From JBBTRP01 sp038065125 (GTDB lineage Bacteria; Patescibacteriota; Patescibacteriia; JACQRZ01): a stretch of DNA of 19,616 nucleotides. The notes beneath the pieces were generated by a model. It worked only from the letters and a program-made list of their open reading frames with translations. It did no database searches and had not been told where the DNA came from. The stretch is taken from positions 1 through 19,616 of the forward strand of contig JBBTRP010000029.1 of the NCBI GenBank assembly GCA_038065125.1, written 5' to 3'. This document shows positions 13,882 through 19,600 of the stretch, one piece after another (the first letter of the stretch is position 1; every line of letters begins with the position of its first letter). The translations under genes were made by a program, and so were the position numbers.

Positions 13882-14004
13882 TTAAGCTGTAACTTTGTCG
13901 CCAGAAGTCGTTTCTTCTGCAGACACTTCCTTAGCGGGTGCTTCCTGTGGTGTCTCGGTCACAGGTTCTTGCGGAAGGCTTTCGCCCTGAACATCATCCA
14001 TCAT
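13882..14004 (-). CDS. 40-aa acidic small ORF downstream of the cold-shock gene
   Basis: It reads MMDDVQGESLPQEPVTETPQ then EAPAKEVSAEETTSGDKVTA. The composition (Glu, Pro, Thr, Ala; no aromatic residues) predicts a disordered acidic peptide. It lies 35 nt after the cold-shock stop on the same strand and just before the shared terminator, so it is within a transcribed region. The start is ATG 14004 or 14001, with no SD. I cannot name a family. The evidence that it is translated is only the biased composition and position. Confidence 0.45.
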   Translation of the reverse strand: MMDDVQGESLPQEPVTETPQEAPAKEVSAEETTSGDKVTA

Positions 14005-14039
14005 AGCGATTTCACGTTACAGAGTTATGCTGCGTCGGA

Positions 14040-14240
14040 TTACTCCGCGCGCTTCACGTTGACGGCGTTTTTTCCCTTCGGAGAATCCTCAACGTCGAAT
14101 GTGACTGCGTCGCCTTCTTTCAGTTCATCGAAGGTAACACCAACGAGGGAGTTGCTGTGAAAAAACAAATCCTTCTCCGCATCCGGCATGGAAATAAACC
14201 CAAAGCCTTTGTCCGTCTTCTTTTTAATTATTCCGTTCAT
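14040..14240 (-). CDS. Cold-shock domain protein (CspA family)
   Basis: A 66-aa single OB-fold protein that binds single-stranded RNA and DNA and melts mRNA structure. The RNP1 motif is KGFGFI (11-16), RNP2 is DLFFHSNSL (24-32), and the ending GKNAVNVKRA is typical. The length equals that of standard Csp proteins. Compared with CspA it starts NGIIKKKTDKGFGFISMPDA, with Lys-rich loop 1, and has one Phe pair (FF) as RNA-stacking residues. A TATAGT -10 box ends 9 nt upstream of the ATG, so the leader would be about 3 nt, unlike the long regulatory leader of E. coli cspA. A 40-aa ORF follows. Confidence 0.93.
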   Translation of the reverse strand: MNGIIKKKTDKGFGFISMPDAEKDLFFHSNSLVGVTFDELKEGDAVTFDVEDSPKGKNAVNVKRAE

Positions 14241-14249
14241 AATGGGATA

Positions 14250-14255
14250 ACTATA
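14250..14255 (-). promoter_or_regulatory. -10 box of the cold-shock gene
   Basis: TATAGT on the minus strand, 9 nt before the ATG at 14240. The predicted start near 14243 gives a leader of about 3 nt. No good -35 box is seen at 17 nt. Confidence 0.4.
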
Positions 14256-14463
14256 TTAAAGTACACTAGAATAGTGACAGAAAACTCGACTATTTTTTCC
14301 AAACATTTCTCAAGTGTCGTACAAGTATAGTTGATATCTCAAAAAAGATCAAGCGAACGCACTAATCCATGTCATACTTGACACTAGAAAGGGACAAGTG
14401 CAATACCTTGTCATTTGAAGAACAATATGCAAAAATACACTATCTAAAACTAATCGGTTTATT

Positions 14464-14529
14464 ATGGCAAAGGGGAATAACAGCCAGAAGAAAGAAAAGA
14501 AAAAGCCGAAAAAGGAAAAAGAAAAATAA
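14464..14529 (+). CDS. 21-aa Lys-rich mini-protein (MAKGNN type)
   Basis: The ORF reads MAKGNNSQKKEKKK followed by PKKEKEK and a stop. It contains 12 Lys and 3 Glu in 21 residues and no hydrophobic core. The terminator stem begins 12 nt after its TAA. A longer frame over the same DNA (14369-14566) runs through that terminator and is therefore less likely. From memory, short Lys-rich peptides starting MAKGNN with a QKK/KKPKKE pattern are annotated in diverse bacteria; I could not check this. A basic peptide of this type could bind RNA or the ribosome, but no function is known to me. A TTGACA at 14378-14383 may be its -35 box, with a poor -10. Confidence 0.55.
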   Translation: MAKGNNSQKKEKKKPKKEKEK

Positions 14530-14540
14530 TTTGTCTTACG

Positions 14541-14564
14541 AAAAGTCTCTTACGAGACTTTTTT
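14541..14564 (+). terminator. Terminator after the Lys-rich mini-ORF
   Basis: AAAAGTCTC (14541-14549), loop TTAC, then GAGACTTTT (14554-14562) with the T-run continuing to 14564. It separates the mini-ORF from the flavoprotein gene. Confidence 0.9.
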
Positions 14565-14583
14565 GAAAGAGTAGAAATCGTCC

Positions 14584-15807
14584 ATGAAAAAATTCGATGT
14601 TATTGTCGTTGGCGGAGGCGCTGCGGGCATGATGGCTGCGGGCACAGCCGCTGCAAACGGAAAGAGCGTTTTGCTTCTGGAAAAGAATGAGCGGCTGGGC
14701 GAGAAGCTGAAAATTACCGGTGGTGGCCGCTGCAATATAACCAATGCCGAGTTCGACACGCATCTCCTACTTAAGAATTACGGCACTGCCGCTTCATTTT
14801 TATACTCTTCTTTCGCGCAATTCGGCGTTGAAGATACTTTTGATTTTTTTACATCCCGCGGCCTCCCCCTGGTAGTCCAAGATCAAAAACGCACATTTCC
14901 GCGCACCGAGCGGGCAGCCGACGTCTGCACTGTGCTAGAAAAATACCTTCGCGAATCTCGCGTTACGATTAAATCAGGGGTGCGCATCACGGAAATATTA
15001 AAGGAAGGTACGGGTCTAGCCGTCGTTGTCTCAAACGCTGAGAAGATATACGGAGGCGCCGTCATTCTCGCTACCGGAAGCACGTCGCATCCCGAGACGG
15101 GCTCCACGGGAGATGGTTTTACGTGGCTCCGCGACCTGGGACATACTGTTCATCGTCCAACGCCAACCATTGTTCCCTTGGCCGTAAAAGAGTCGATCGT
15201 AAAAAAGTTAGCCGGCATTACCTGTGCGGCTGTCAAAATTTCGTTCCTGGTTGATGGCAAAAAGCAGTTTTCAAAAAAGGGCGGCTTGCTCTTCACGCAC
15301 TTTGGCATTTCTGGTCCCGTTGTACTCAACAGCGCTGCGCACGTCGGGGATCTTATGCATCAGGGAACGGTAACGGCAGTTGTTGACTTCTTCCCTGCCA
15401 CAGTCGAGCGAACCCTCGAGCAGACGATCCTCGCACTCTTTGACCAAAACAAAAACAAGGCATTAAAAAACGTATTCCCCATGATAGCTCCGGCACGGCT
15501 TCTAGTAAGTCTCCCGAATGACTATGGCGATATTCGAGTGCACAGCGTGACGAAAGAGCAAAGAAAATTGATCATACGAACATTGAAATCATTTTCATTG
15601 ACTATCACCTCTCTCATGGGACTTGATCGGGCCGTCGTTGCTGACGGCGGAGTTGACCTTCACGAAATTAACAACAAGACCATGGAGTCAACGCTCCGTG
15701 AAAATCTATATGTCGTCGGCGATTTACTTCATATTCGACGTCCGTCAGGCGGCTATTCATTGCAGCTATGCTGGACAACCGGGTTCGTAGCGGGAAAAAA
15801 TGCCTGA
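14584..15807 (+). CDS. HI0933/YhiN-family FAD-dependent flavoprotein
   Basis: A 407-aa protein, normal for the HI0933 (YhiN, BaiN-like) family of NAD(P)/FAD-dependent oxidoreductases. The N-terminal dinucleotide-binding motif is VIVVGGGAAGMMAAG (6-20), with the acidic end Glu33. The family hallmark KITGGGRCNITN is at 43-54. LFTHFGISGPVVLNSAAHVG is the conserved central segment. The C-terminus NLYVVGDLLHIRRPSGGYSL then QLCWTTGFVAGKNA is the second FAD-contact region ('GE.LD..G..GGYNLQ.A...G..AG'). The biological substrate of most members is unknown; a few act on steroids or bile acids. It is transcribed alone on the plus strand and begins 20 nt after a terminator. Only a weak AAGAG precedes the ATG. 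Confidence 0.92.
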   Translation: MKKFDVIVVGGGAAGMMAAGTAAANGKSVLLLEKNERLGEKLKITGGGRCNITNAEFDTHLLLKNYGTAASFLYSSFAQFGVEDTFDFFTSRGLPLVVQDQKRTFPRTERAADVCTVLEKYLRESRVTIKSGVRITEILKEGTGLAVVVSNAEKIYGGAVILATGSTSHPETGSTGDGFTWLRDLGHTVHRPTPTIVPLAVKESIVKKLAGITCAAVKISFLVDGKKQFSKKGGLLFTHFGISGPVVLNSAAHVGDLMHQGTVTAVVDFFPATVERTLEQTILALFDQNKNKALKNVFPMIAPARLLVSLPNDYGDIRVHSVTKEQRKLIIRTLKSFSLTITSLMGLDRAVVADGGVDLHEINNKTMESTLRENLYVVGDLLHIRRPSGGYSLQLCWTTGFVAGKNA

Positions 15808-15833
15808 GAGATCTAGTCATTCGCTCCATTCAA

Positions 15834-15971
15834 CTACTGATTATACCGGGAGAGAATAAGGTGTCGGGTATCTTTTTCACAAATTTCTTTCACGGCTCGA
15901 ACCGCCTCCTCGCGGGATGAGAGGCGCGGGTGGATTTCGAAGGAGGTTGGAAAATACTCTATGATTTCAAA
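15834..15971 (-). pseudogene. 5'-truncated gene remnant (C-terminal 45 codons)
   Basis: A minus-strand frame with no start codon reads FEIIEYFPTSFEIHPRLSSR then EEAVRAVKEICEKDTRHLIL and SRYNQ before a TAG. The composition and helical pattern are those of a real protein C-terminus, yet an in-frame TGA stands directly upstream (15974-15972), and some 30 nt further up begins a 112-bp repeat. I read it as the tail of a gene that lost its front part through rearrangement at the repeat. The family is not recognised. A sequencing or assembly frameshift is an alternative. Confidence 0.4.
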
Positions 15972-16000
15972 TCAAATCCGGACTTCGATCGCGGGGTATT

Positions 16001-16112
16001 AGAACACAAAAAAGCGCCCGAAGGGCGCGATTCTGCTGTTTTGTTTGCAAACCTGCCCCTCTTGGACAAACTCCGAACTTTTTTCAAGGAAAATCCTGAT
16101 GCAGAAATCTGA
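16001..16112 (-). repeat. 112-bp direct repeat, copy 1 (with terminator)
   Basis: It matches copy 2 (18197-18308) at 95 of 112 positions by eye, without any insertion or deletion, in the same orientation. The first 97 bp are the best conserved (86 of 97). It contains the GCGCCC-GAA-GGGCGC terminator hairpin and, 20-70 bp inside, the conserved TTTGTTTGCAAACCTGCCC segment. It lies about 110 nt after the stop of the 639-aa protein gene. Confidence 0.85.
16008..16028 (-). terminator. Terminator in repeat copy 1
   Basis: The GCGCCC (16014-16019)/GGGCGC (16023-16028) stem has a 3-nt loop and six T on the minus strand (16013-16008). It ends the transcript of the 639-aa protein gene, after an approximately 200-nt 3' region. 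Confidence 0.9.
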
Positions 16113-16224
16113 TCTCCCAACCCCAACTCCCCAGCGGCGACTCCGCGTAAGCGGAGTACAAAACCCCTCCCCTTTCGCCCCAACCATCCACATACAATAA
16201 ACCGGAATCAATAACAGTGTTGCC
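16113..16224 (-). other. G-rich 3' untranslated segment with hairpin
   Basis: No gene is seen. On the minus strand this stretch carries six runs of three or more G (complement of the C-runs between 16116 and 16181), split by a 7-bp hairpin ACTCCGC/GCGGAGT (16140-16157, loop of 4). It would be transcribed as the 3' end of the mRNA for the 639-aa protein. Confidence 0.5.
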
Positions 16225-18144
16225 TTATCCTCCACCTTCGTTACTATACCATCTGATATTTTTATGGAACGACTTCAGAGGAAGAAGGCTTGGGGATTTC
16301 CGTGTGAGAGTCCTCGTCCATTCTGTGCATTTTGAGGCGGACGTGTTCTTTTTGCTGCAAGAAAACTGAAGTTTTTTCAGTATATTCTGTAATTTATTAG
16401 AAGGAGCTCCTTTAAAACCGAGGTGCTCTTTTTCAATAAAATCACGGGTATATCCTATTTTTTCAATTTCCTGTAAACGTTTCGTGCCGCAGTCACTGGC
16501 AGTGAACAACTCTGCCAGGTCATCCAGATCGTGATGATATGTATCTGATTTAGGGAAATATTTTTCGAATCCACCCATCTCCCTAGCATAAATCAGTGGT
16601 GGTATTTTACACTCATCTACATTTTTTTTCTTTTTAACGCGGATCATTCGCCCCTCACGATCAACAGGAGGAATCTCGGCATCATGTCGCCATGTATGTG
16701 CTCTATATGAAATTGTATACGGTGCAAGCTCTACTGAAACTGTAGCGAAGCCAAATTCTTCTCCCCGAGAACTTTGAACAAAGTTGCCGCATAAATAAGG
16801 CAAATGCGATTCAGTATAGATGACATTTTTTTTTAACAATGGGAGCCCGGCATATAATTCTTTGCTGCCGATCAAACACATCAATCCAGCATCCTGCGGA
16901 CTACTTTCTGAATCAAAATAATATGCTTCCAATTCCTTCTTTCCCGACAATTGTATTTCCGTAACTCTTCCATCGACGTTTCTCGTAATTTTCGTAACCT
17001 TCAATCCAGTGACCATATCACCCTTTTTTAATGTATGGATCTTCTTTCCTGATAATTGTAGTTGCTCATATTCATCTTTCAATCTGTGAAGAAAATTGAA
17101 TTCTTCAGGAAGGAGCCCTGCGGTTTCGATCGTATCGATAGCTGCATTTGCCCGTGAGGTATTACCGGGTAAAAGATAGCGCTTTCCGCCATCATTTGGA
17201 TTCACATACCAATAGAGTGGCTTACTTGTATCGCCTTTCCTTTTCTCTTGCGTGACTATGTTCCCTAAATACTTATATCCTGGGTGGCTGATGAAAGAAC
17301 CCCGATCTTCCTCAATTGGAAGCTTCTCATCGGGTAGCAGGGGGTTGTATCCATGTATGATTTCAGTCTTATCGTCAAAACCATCTCCATCCGTATCCTT
17401 TTTCTCAGGAGAGGTATAAAAATCGTCTTCAACAATATCCGATAAGCCATCTCCATCACTATCCTTGCCAAAGAGCGTGAGTTCAGCATCAGAAACAGGA
17501 ATAGATCGCATTTGTTCGTATGAAATTTTTTTGGCCTGATACGTCTGAAAGTATGGCTCGCCACTTTCATCAAAATAGATAAGCGTCCCGTTATCACGCA
17601 CAAACCGACCTGTAGGAAGCTGAATACCTGAAAAGTCTGAAGAGGATCCAGTATAGTTTACTTTCTTGTCAATCCGCTTCATGAGCTGGGCCGTATTTTC
17701 TGCTTCGCATGCACAATTGACAAGGAAAAAGTTTTTTATTTCAACCGTTGCCGTTCCGCTTGAGTCTTTTGTCTGACTAATGTCGAATAACTTGAACCAA
17801 TCTTCATTTCTAAAACTAAAAGGGCTCATCCATGTGGGACCGTCCTTTGTAATAAAGGCAAAATGTGGCCCACCTATCTCCGTATTAGCCAAATATTGAT
17901 AGGTACCGGTCACTACTTTTGAGCCCAGGAGCTTTATCTGAGCATTCGCTTGTGAGAGGGGCGGTTCGGTACTCGGATAGGGACCGACATCAATGACCTC
18001 AAAGCCATCAACGACGTCGCCTTTTTTGAGGTTATGCCATTCAAATGCATCATCGCCACTTGAATAATTTTTTGCATCTACTGATGACAAAAATGAAAAA
18101 AAGCCAATGTAAAATATAAAAACAAGAATTACAAATCTTTTCAT
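16225..18144 (-). CDS. Secreted protein with duplicated domain and Ca-binding TSP3-type repeats
   Basis: A 639-aa exported protein. The signal peptide MKRFVILVFIFYIGFFSFLS ends near SVDA|K (residue 24). Domain A (38 to about 150) begins LKKGDVVDGFEV and IKLLGSKVVTGTY. A related domain A' (371 to about 490) begins LKKGDMVTGLKV and IQLSGKKELEAYY. Between them lie two thrombospondin type 3-like calcium motifs, DSDGDGLSD (228-236) and DTDGDGFDD (250-258). A YWYVNPNDGGKRYLLPGN segment (311-328) resembles 'yVNPxDGKRYylG' modules found in candidate-phyla surface proteins. The C-terminal about 130 residues are basic and unrecognised. It is probably a surface or extracellular protein stabilised by calcium. 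Own promoter upstream; the repeats stand on both sides. Confidence 0.8.
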   Translation of the reverse strand: MKRFVILVFIFYIGFFSFLSSVDAKNYSSGDDAFEWHNLKKGDVVDGFEVIDVGPYPSTEPPLSQANAQIKLLGSKVVTGTYQYLANTEIGGPHFAFITKDGPTWMSPFSFRNEDWFKLFDISQTKDSSGTATVEIKNFFLVNCACEAENTAQLMKRIDKKVNYTGSSSDFSGIQLPTGRFVRDNGTLIYFDESGEPYFQTYQAKKISYEQMRSIPVSDAELTLFGKDSDGDGLSDIVEDDFYTSPEKKDTDGDGFDDKTEIIHGYNPLLPDEKLPIEEDRGSFISHPGYKYLGNIVTQEKRKGDTSKPLYWYVNPNDGGKRYLLPGNTSRANAAIDTIETAGLLPEEFNFLHRLKDEYEQLQLSGKKIHTLKKGDMVTGLKVTKITRNVDGRVTEIQLSGKKELEAYYFDSESSPQDAGLMCLIGSKELYAGLPLLKKNVIYTESHLPYLCGNFVQSSRGEEFGFATVSVELAPYTISYRAHTWRHDAEIPPVDREGRMIRVKKKKNVDECKIPPLIYAREMGGFEKYFPKSDTYHHDLDDLAELFTASDCGTKRLQEIEKIGYTRDFIEKEHLGFKGAPSNKLQNILKKLQFSCSKKNTSASKCTEWTRTLTRKSPSLLPLKSFHKNIRWYSNEGGG

Positions 18145-18176
18145 ATGCTGTGCCTGCTAGCGATTTAGATATACAA

Positions 18177-18205
18177 ATTATATCAAGCTTGACATCAGAG
18201 CACAA
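18177..18205 (-). promoter_or_regulatory. Promoter of the secreted calcium-repeat protein
   Basis: On the minus strand there is TTGTGC (18200-18205), a 17-nt spacer and a perfect TATAAT (18177-18182). The predicted start near 18170 gives a leader of about 26 nt. The -35 box is formed by the end of repeat copy 2, partly overlapping its terminator T-run. Confidence 0.6.
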
Positions 18206-18308
18206 AAAAGCGCCCGAAGGGCGCGATTCTGCATATTTGTTTGCAAACCTGCCCTCCTTGGACAAAGCTCGAACATTTTTCAAAGAAAATCCTGGCTTCG
18301 AAATGTGA
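18197..18308 (-). repeat. 112-bp direct repeat, copy 2 (with terminator)
   Basis: The second copy of the element at 16001-16112 (offset 2196 bp, same orientation, no gaps). It lies between the IS3 element and the promoter of the secreted protein. Copy 2 has TTGTGC where copy 1 has TTGTGT, so only this copy gives the -35 box seen elsewhere. Confidence 0.85.
18204..18224 (-). terminator. Terminator in repeat copy 2
   Basis: A GCGCCC (18210-18215)/GGGCGC (18219-18224) stem followed by six T on the minus strand. It would stop transcription coming out of the IS3 element just before the promoter at 18177-18205. Confidence 0.88.
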
Positions 18309-18342
18309 GAAATTGGGTACCTATCCGGACGTGCTATGGAGC

Positions 18343-18366
18343 GGACCCATTTTTTAGACACCAACC
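18343..18366 (+). repeat. Left terminal inverted repeat of the IS3 element
   Basis: GGACCC, then an AT stretch with TTTAGA-CACC. It pairs with 19462-19486 with a one-base gap and a few mismatches. Confidence 0.65.
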
Positions 18367-19175
18367 TTGATTTCACTTTTAGTGTATGACATTGCCGCTT
18401 GGAGCGCAAACCGCTCAGGCGGCATTTTTAATGCCGAGTGTATCCGCGTATTGTTGTATGTCCAGATTGTCTGGTAGATGCCATATACGAGTTCGCCTAA
18501 TGTTTTAAACCTATTCGGGTCACCCAGGTCGACCTTGAACTGGGAGTGAAAGGATTCTTGGTATCCGTTTTCCCACGGACAACCCGGAGCAGATCGCGAG
18601 ATCTGCGTGCCGACCGTCTCGAGAGCTTCCCTGAATACTTCTGCGTTGTACTCGCTGCCGTTGTCTGAATGGAAGATCGTTGGTCTGGGGTTTGTGTATA
18701 GCGCCATCATGAGCGCTTCGATGACCAGTTGCACGGCGTGTGTCGTCTGCACAGAAATACCGACCACTTTTCTGGTGTACAGATCGATGACCGTGGTGAT
18801 GTAGACGACCTTCTTGCCATGGTTCACATGCGTAAAGTCTGCCGTCCAGATGTGGTTGGGAAATGATGGGAAGTTCGTGAGCAAAAGGTTTGGGTACACG
18901 ACCTGTATATTCTTAGTCTTTTTCCATTTTCTGCCACGCCGTCTGTACGGTTTGATGCCGAAGAGATTCATGACACGCTTCACGCGCTTGCGATTGAGGA
19001 CGAGCTCTTGGGCTACCCGCCTCGATCCGTAGCTCGGGTGTTTCCTGAGCACCTCCTCGATTCTGCATTTGAGCTTCCAGTCCTTATCTGGTTTCTTAGG
19101 TTTGTAATACACGATGCCTCGATACACCCCCAGCTCCCTTACGACGGGCACTTTAGGCTCTATGGCGCCATTCAT
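18354..19175 (-). CDS. IS3-family transposase OrfB (DDE catalytic subunit)
   Basis: A 273-aa protein with the HTH_21-like HPSYGSRRVAQEL (46-58), then the RNase H-like integrase core. The triad is Asp113 (WTADFT), Asp171 (FHSDNGSEY) and Glu207 (ENGYQESFHSQFK), giving the D-35-E spacing typical of IS3. The end HSALKMPPERFA is the usual C-terminal 'H..LgxxtPxxf'. Its ATG (19175) overlaps the orfA stop (ATGA), which allows reinitiation. The functional transposase is expected to be the OrfAB fusion made by -1 frameshifting at 19181-19187. The stop codon lies within the left inverted repeat. Confidence 0.95.
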   Translation of the reverse strand: MNGAIEPKVPVVRELGVYRGIVYYKPKKPDKDWKLKCRIEEVLRKHPSYGSRRVAQELVLNRKRVKRVMNLFGIKPYRRRGRKWKKTKNIQVVYPNLLLTNFPSFPNHIWTADFTHVNHGKKVVYITTVIDLYTRKVVGISVQTTHAVQLVIEALMMALYTNPRPTIFHSDNGSEYNAEVFREALETVGTQISRSAPGCPWENGYQESFHSQFKVDLGDPNRFKTLGELVYGIYQTIWTYNNTRIHSALKMPPERFALQAAMSYTKSEIKVGV

Positions 19176-19429
19176 GATTTCTTTTTTTGGGATTCTGAGA
19201 GCTTGAGCGTGATCTCGCCGACAAGCCGCAAGAGTATCTCATTCTCACGTTTGAGCTTAATGATTTCCCCGAGCGTCGGCTGACCTTCGGTTTTCTTGGC
19301 AATCCAGGAATAGACGGTACCTTCTGCGATACCGTGTTCCTGTGCTGCTTGGGCGACGGTGATGCCGTCGTTCTTAATGCGATTGATGATCTGTTCTTTA
19401 ACTTCTTTGGAAACGCGATGTTTTTTCAT
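19172..19429 (-). CDS. IS3-family OrfA (HTH DNA-binding subunit)
   Basis: An 85-aa protein. The HTH_Tnp_1-type helix-turn-helix VAQAAQEHGIAEGTVYSWIA (about 25-44) is followed by a Leu/Ile heptad stretch, LGEIIKLKRENEILLRLVGE, which is the leucine zipper used for OrfA and OrfAB dimerisation. It binds the terminal repeats. It ends SESQKKKS, with the slippery site within the Gln-Lys-Lys codons. An AAGG three nt before the ATG is the probable SD, buried in a hairpin in long transcripts. Confidence 0.93.
   Translation of the reverse strand: MKKHRVSKEVKEQIINRIKNDGITVAQAAQEHGIAEGTVYSWIAKKTEGQPTLGEIIKLKRENEILLRLVGEITLKLSESQKKKS
19181..19187 (-). promoter_or_regulatory. Programmed -1 frameshift heptamer (A AAA AAG)
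   Basis: On the minus strand the orfA codons CAA-AAA-AAG contain A AAA AAG in the correct phase. Slipping back by one gives GAA ATC ATG AAT GGC, which is exactly the orfB frame, so an OrfAB fusion results. The orfA stop follows 6 nt later. Confidence 0.85.
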
Positions 19430-19432
19430 ATG

Positions 19433-19463
19433 CCTTGGTTATACATGACTTAGTATACCAAGG
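19433..19463 (-). promoter_or_regulatory. RBS-sequestering hairpin and -10 box upstream of orfA
   Basis: On the minus strand CCTTGGTATAC and GTATAACCAAGG pair with one bulged base. The downstream arm holds the AAGG ribosome binding site of orfA (ATG at 19429), and the upstream arm contains a TATACT -10 box (19452-19457). Transcripts starting from that box (about 19445) lack the upstream arm and leave the RBS free, while read-through transcripts hide it. Confidence 0.55.
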
Positions 19464-19486
19464 ATGGTGTTCTAAATTTGGGGTCC
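19462..19486 (-). repeat. Right terminal inverted repeat of the IS3 element
   Basis: On the minus strand GGACCCCAAATTTAGAACACC and a few further bases are related to the left end at 18343-18366. Confidence 0.65.
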
Positions 19487-19573
19487 AGGCCAGGGGCAGT
19501 GGATGGCTCGAACTTTCTCAAAGGTTCTTTTTCCTGTGCAATGAAGCGGAAAATGTCGCAGGTGATGAAAATA

Positions 19574-19600
19574 TTTTCAAAAAAATAGATTTTTTGAAAA
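19574..19600. other. AT-rich perfect hairpin near the window end
   Basis: TTTTCAAAAAA (19574-19584), loop of 5, then TTTTTTGAAAA (19590-19600). The 11-bp stem has a single G:C pair, so it is weak as RNA. Its role is unclear. Confidence 0.5.

Larger units (their letters stand above)
18343..19486 (-). mobile_element. Complete IS3-family insertion sequence
   Basis: About 1.14 kb, with orfA and orfB overlapping in the -1 frame, as in the IS3 family. The ends form an imperfect inverted repeat: GGACCCATTTTTTAGACACC at 18343 and, on the other strand from 19486, GGACCCCAAATTTAGAACACC. No matching 3-5 bp target duplication is visible next to these ends, so the exact termini are uncertain by a few bases or the flanks were rearranged. 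Both ORFs look intact, so the element may still be active. Confidence 0.85.

Noticed and set aside
14369..14566. 65-aa Lys-rich ORF on the plus strand
   Set aside because: It runs through the terminator hairpin at 14541-14564 and its Lys/Arg run is the shifted frame of the 21-aa ORF at 14464-14529, which is the better candidate.
15959..16183. 74-aa ORF across repeat copy 1
   Set aside because: It is read through the terminator hairpin and the G-rich 3' segment. Conservation with copy 2 is explained by the nucleotide repeat, although the absence of indels was noted.
18050..18409. 119-aa ORF on the minus strand across repeat copy 2
   Set aside because: It crosses the IS end, a terminator and a promoter. 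Its shared peptide with the 15959-16183 frame comes from the DNA repeat, not from an evident protein.
18336..19492. Target-site duplication flanking the IS3 element
   Set aside because: The bases next to the inverted repeats do not match at 3, 4 or 5 bp, so no duplication is claimed.
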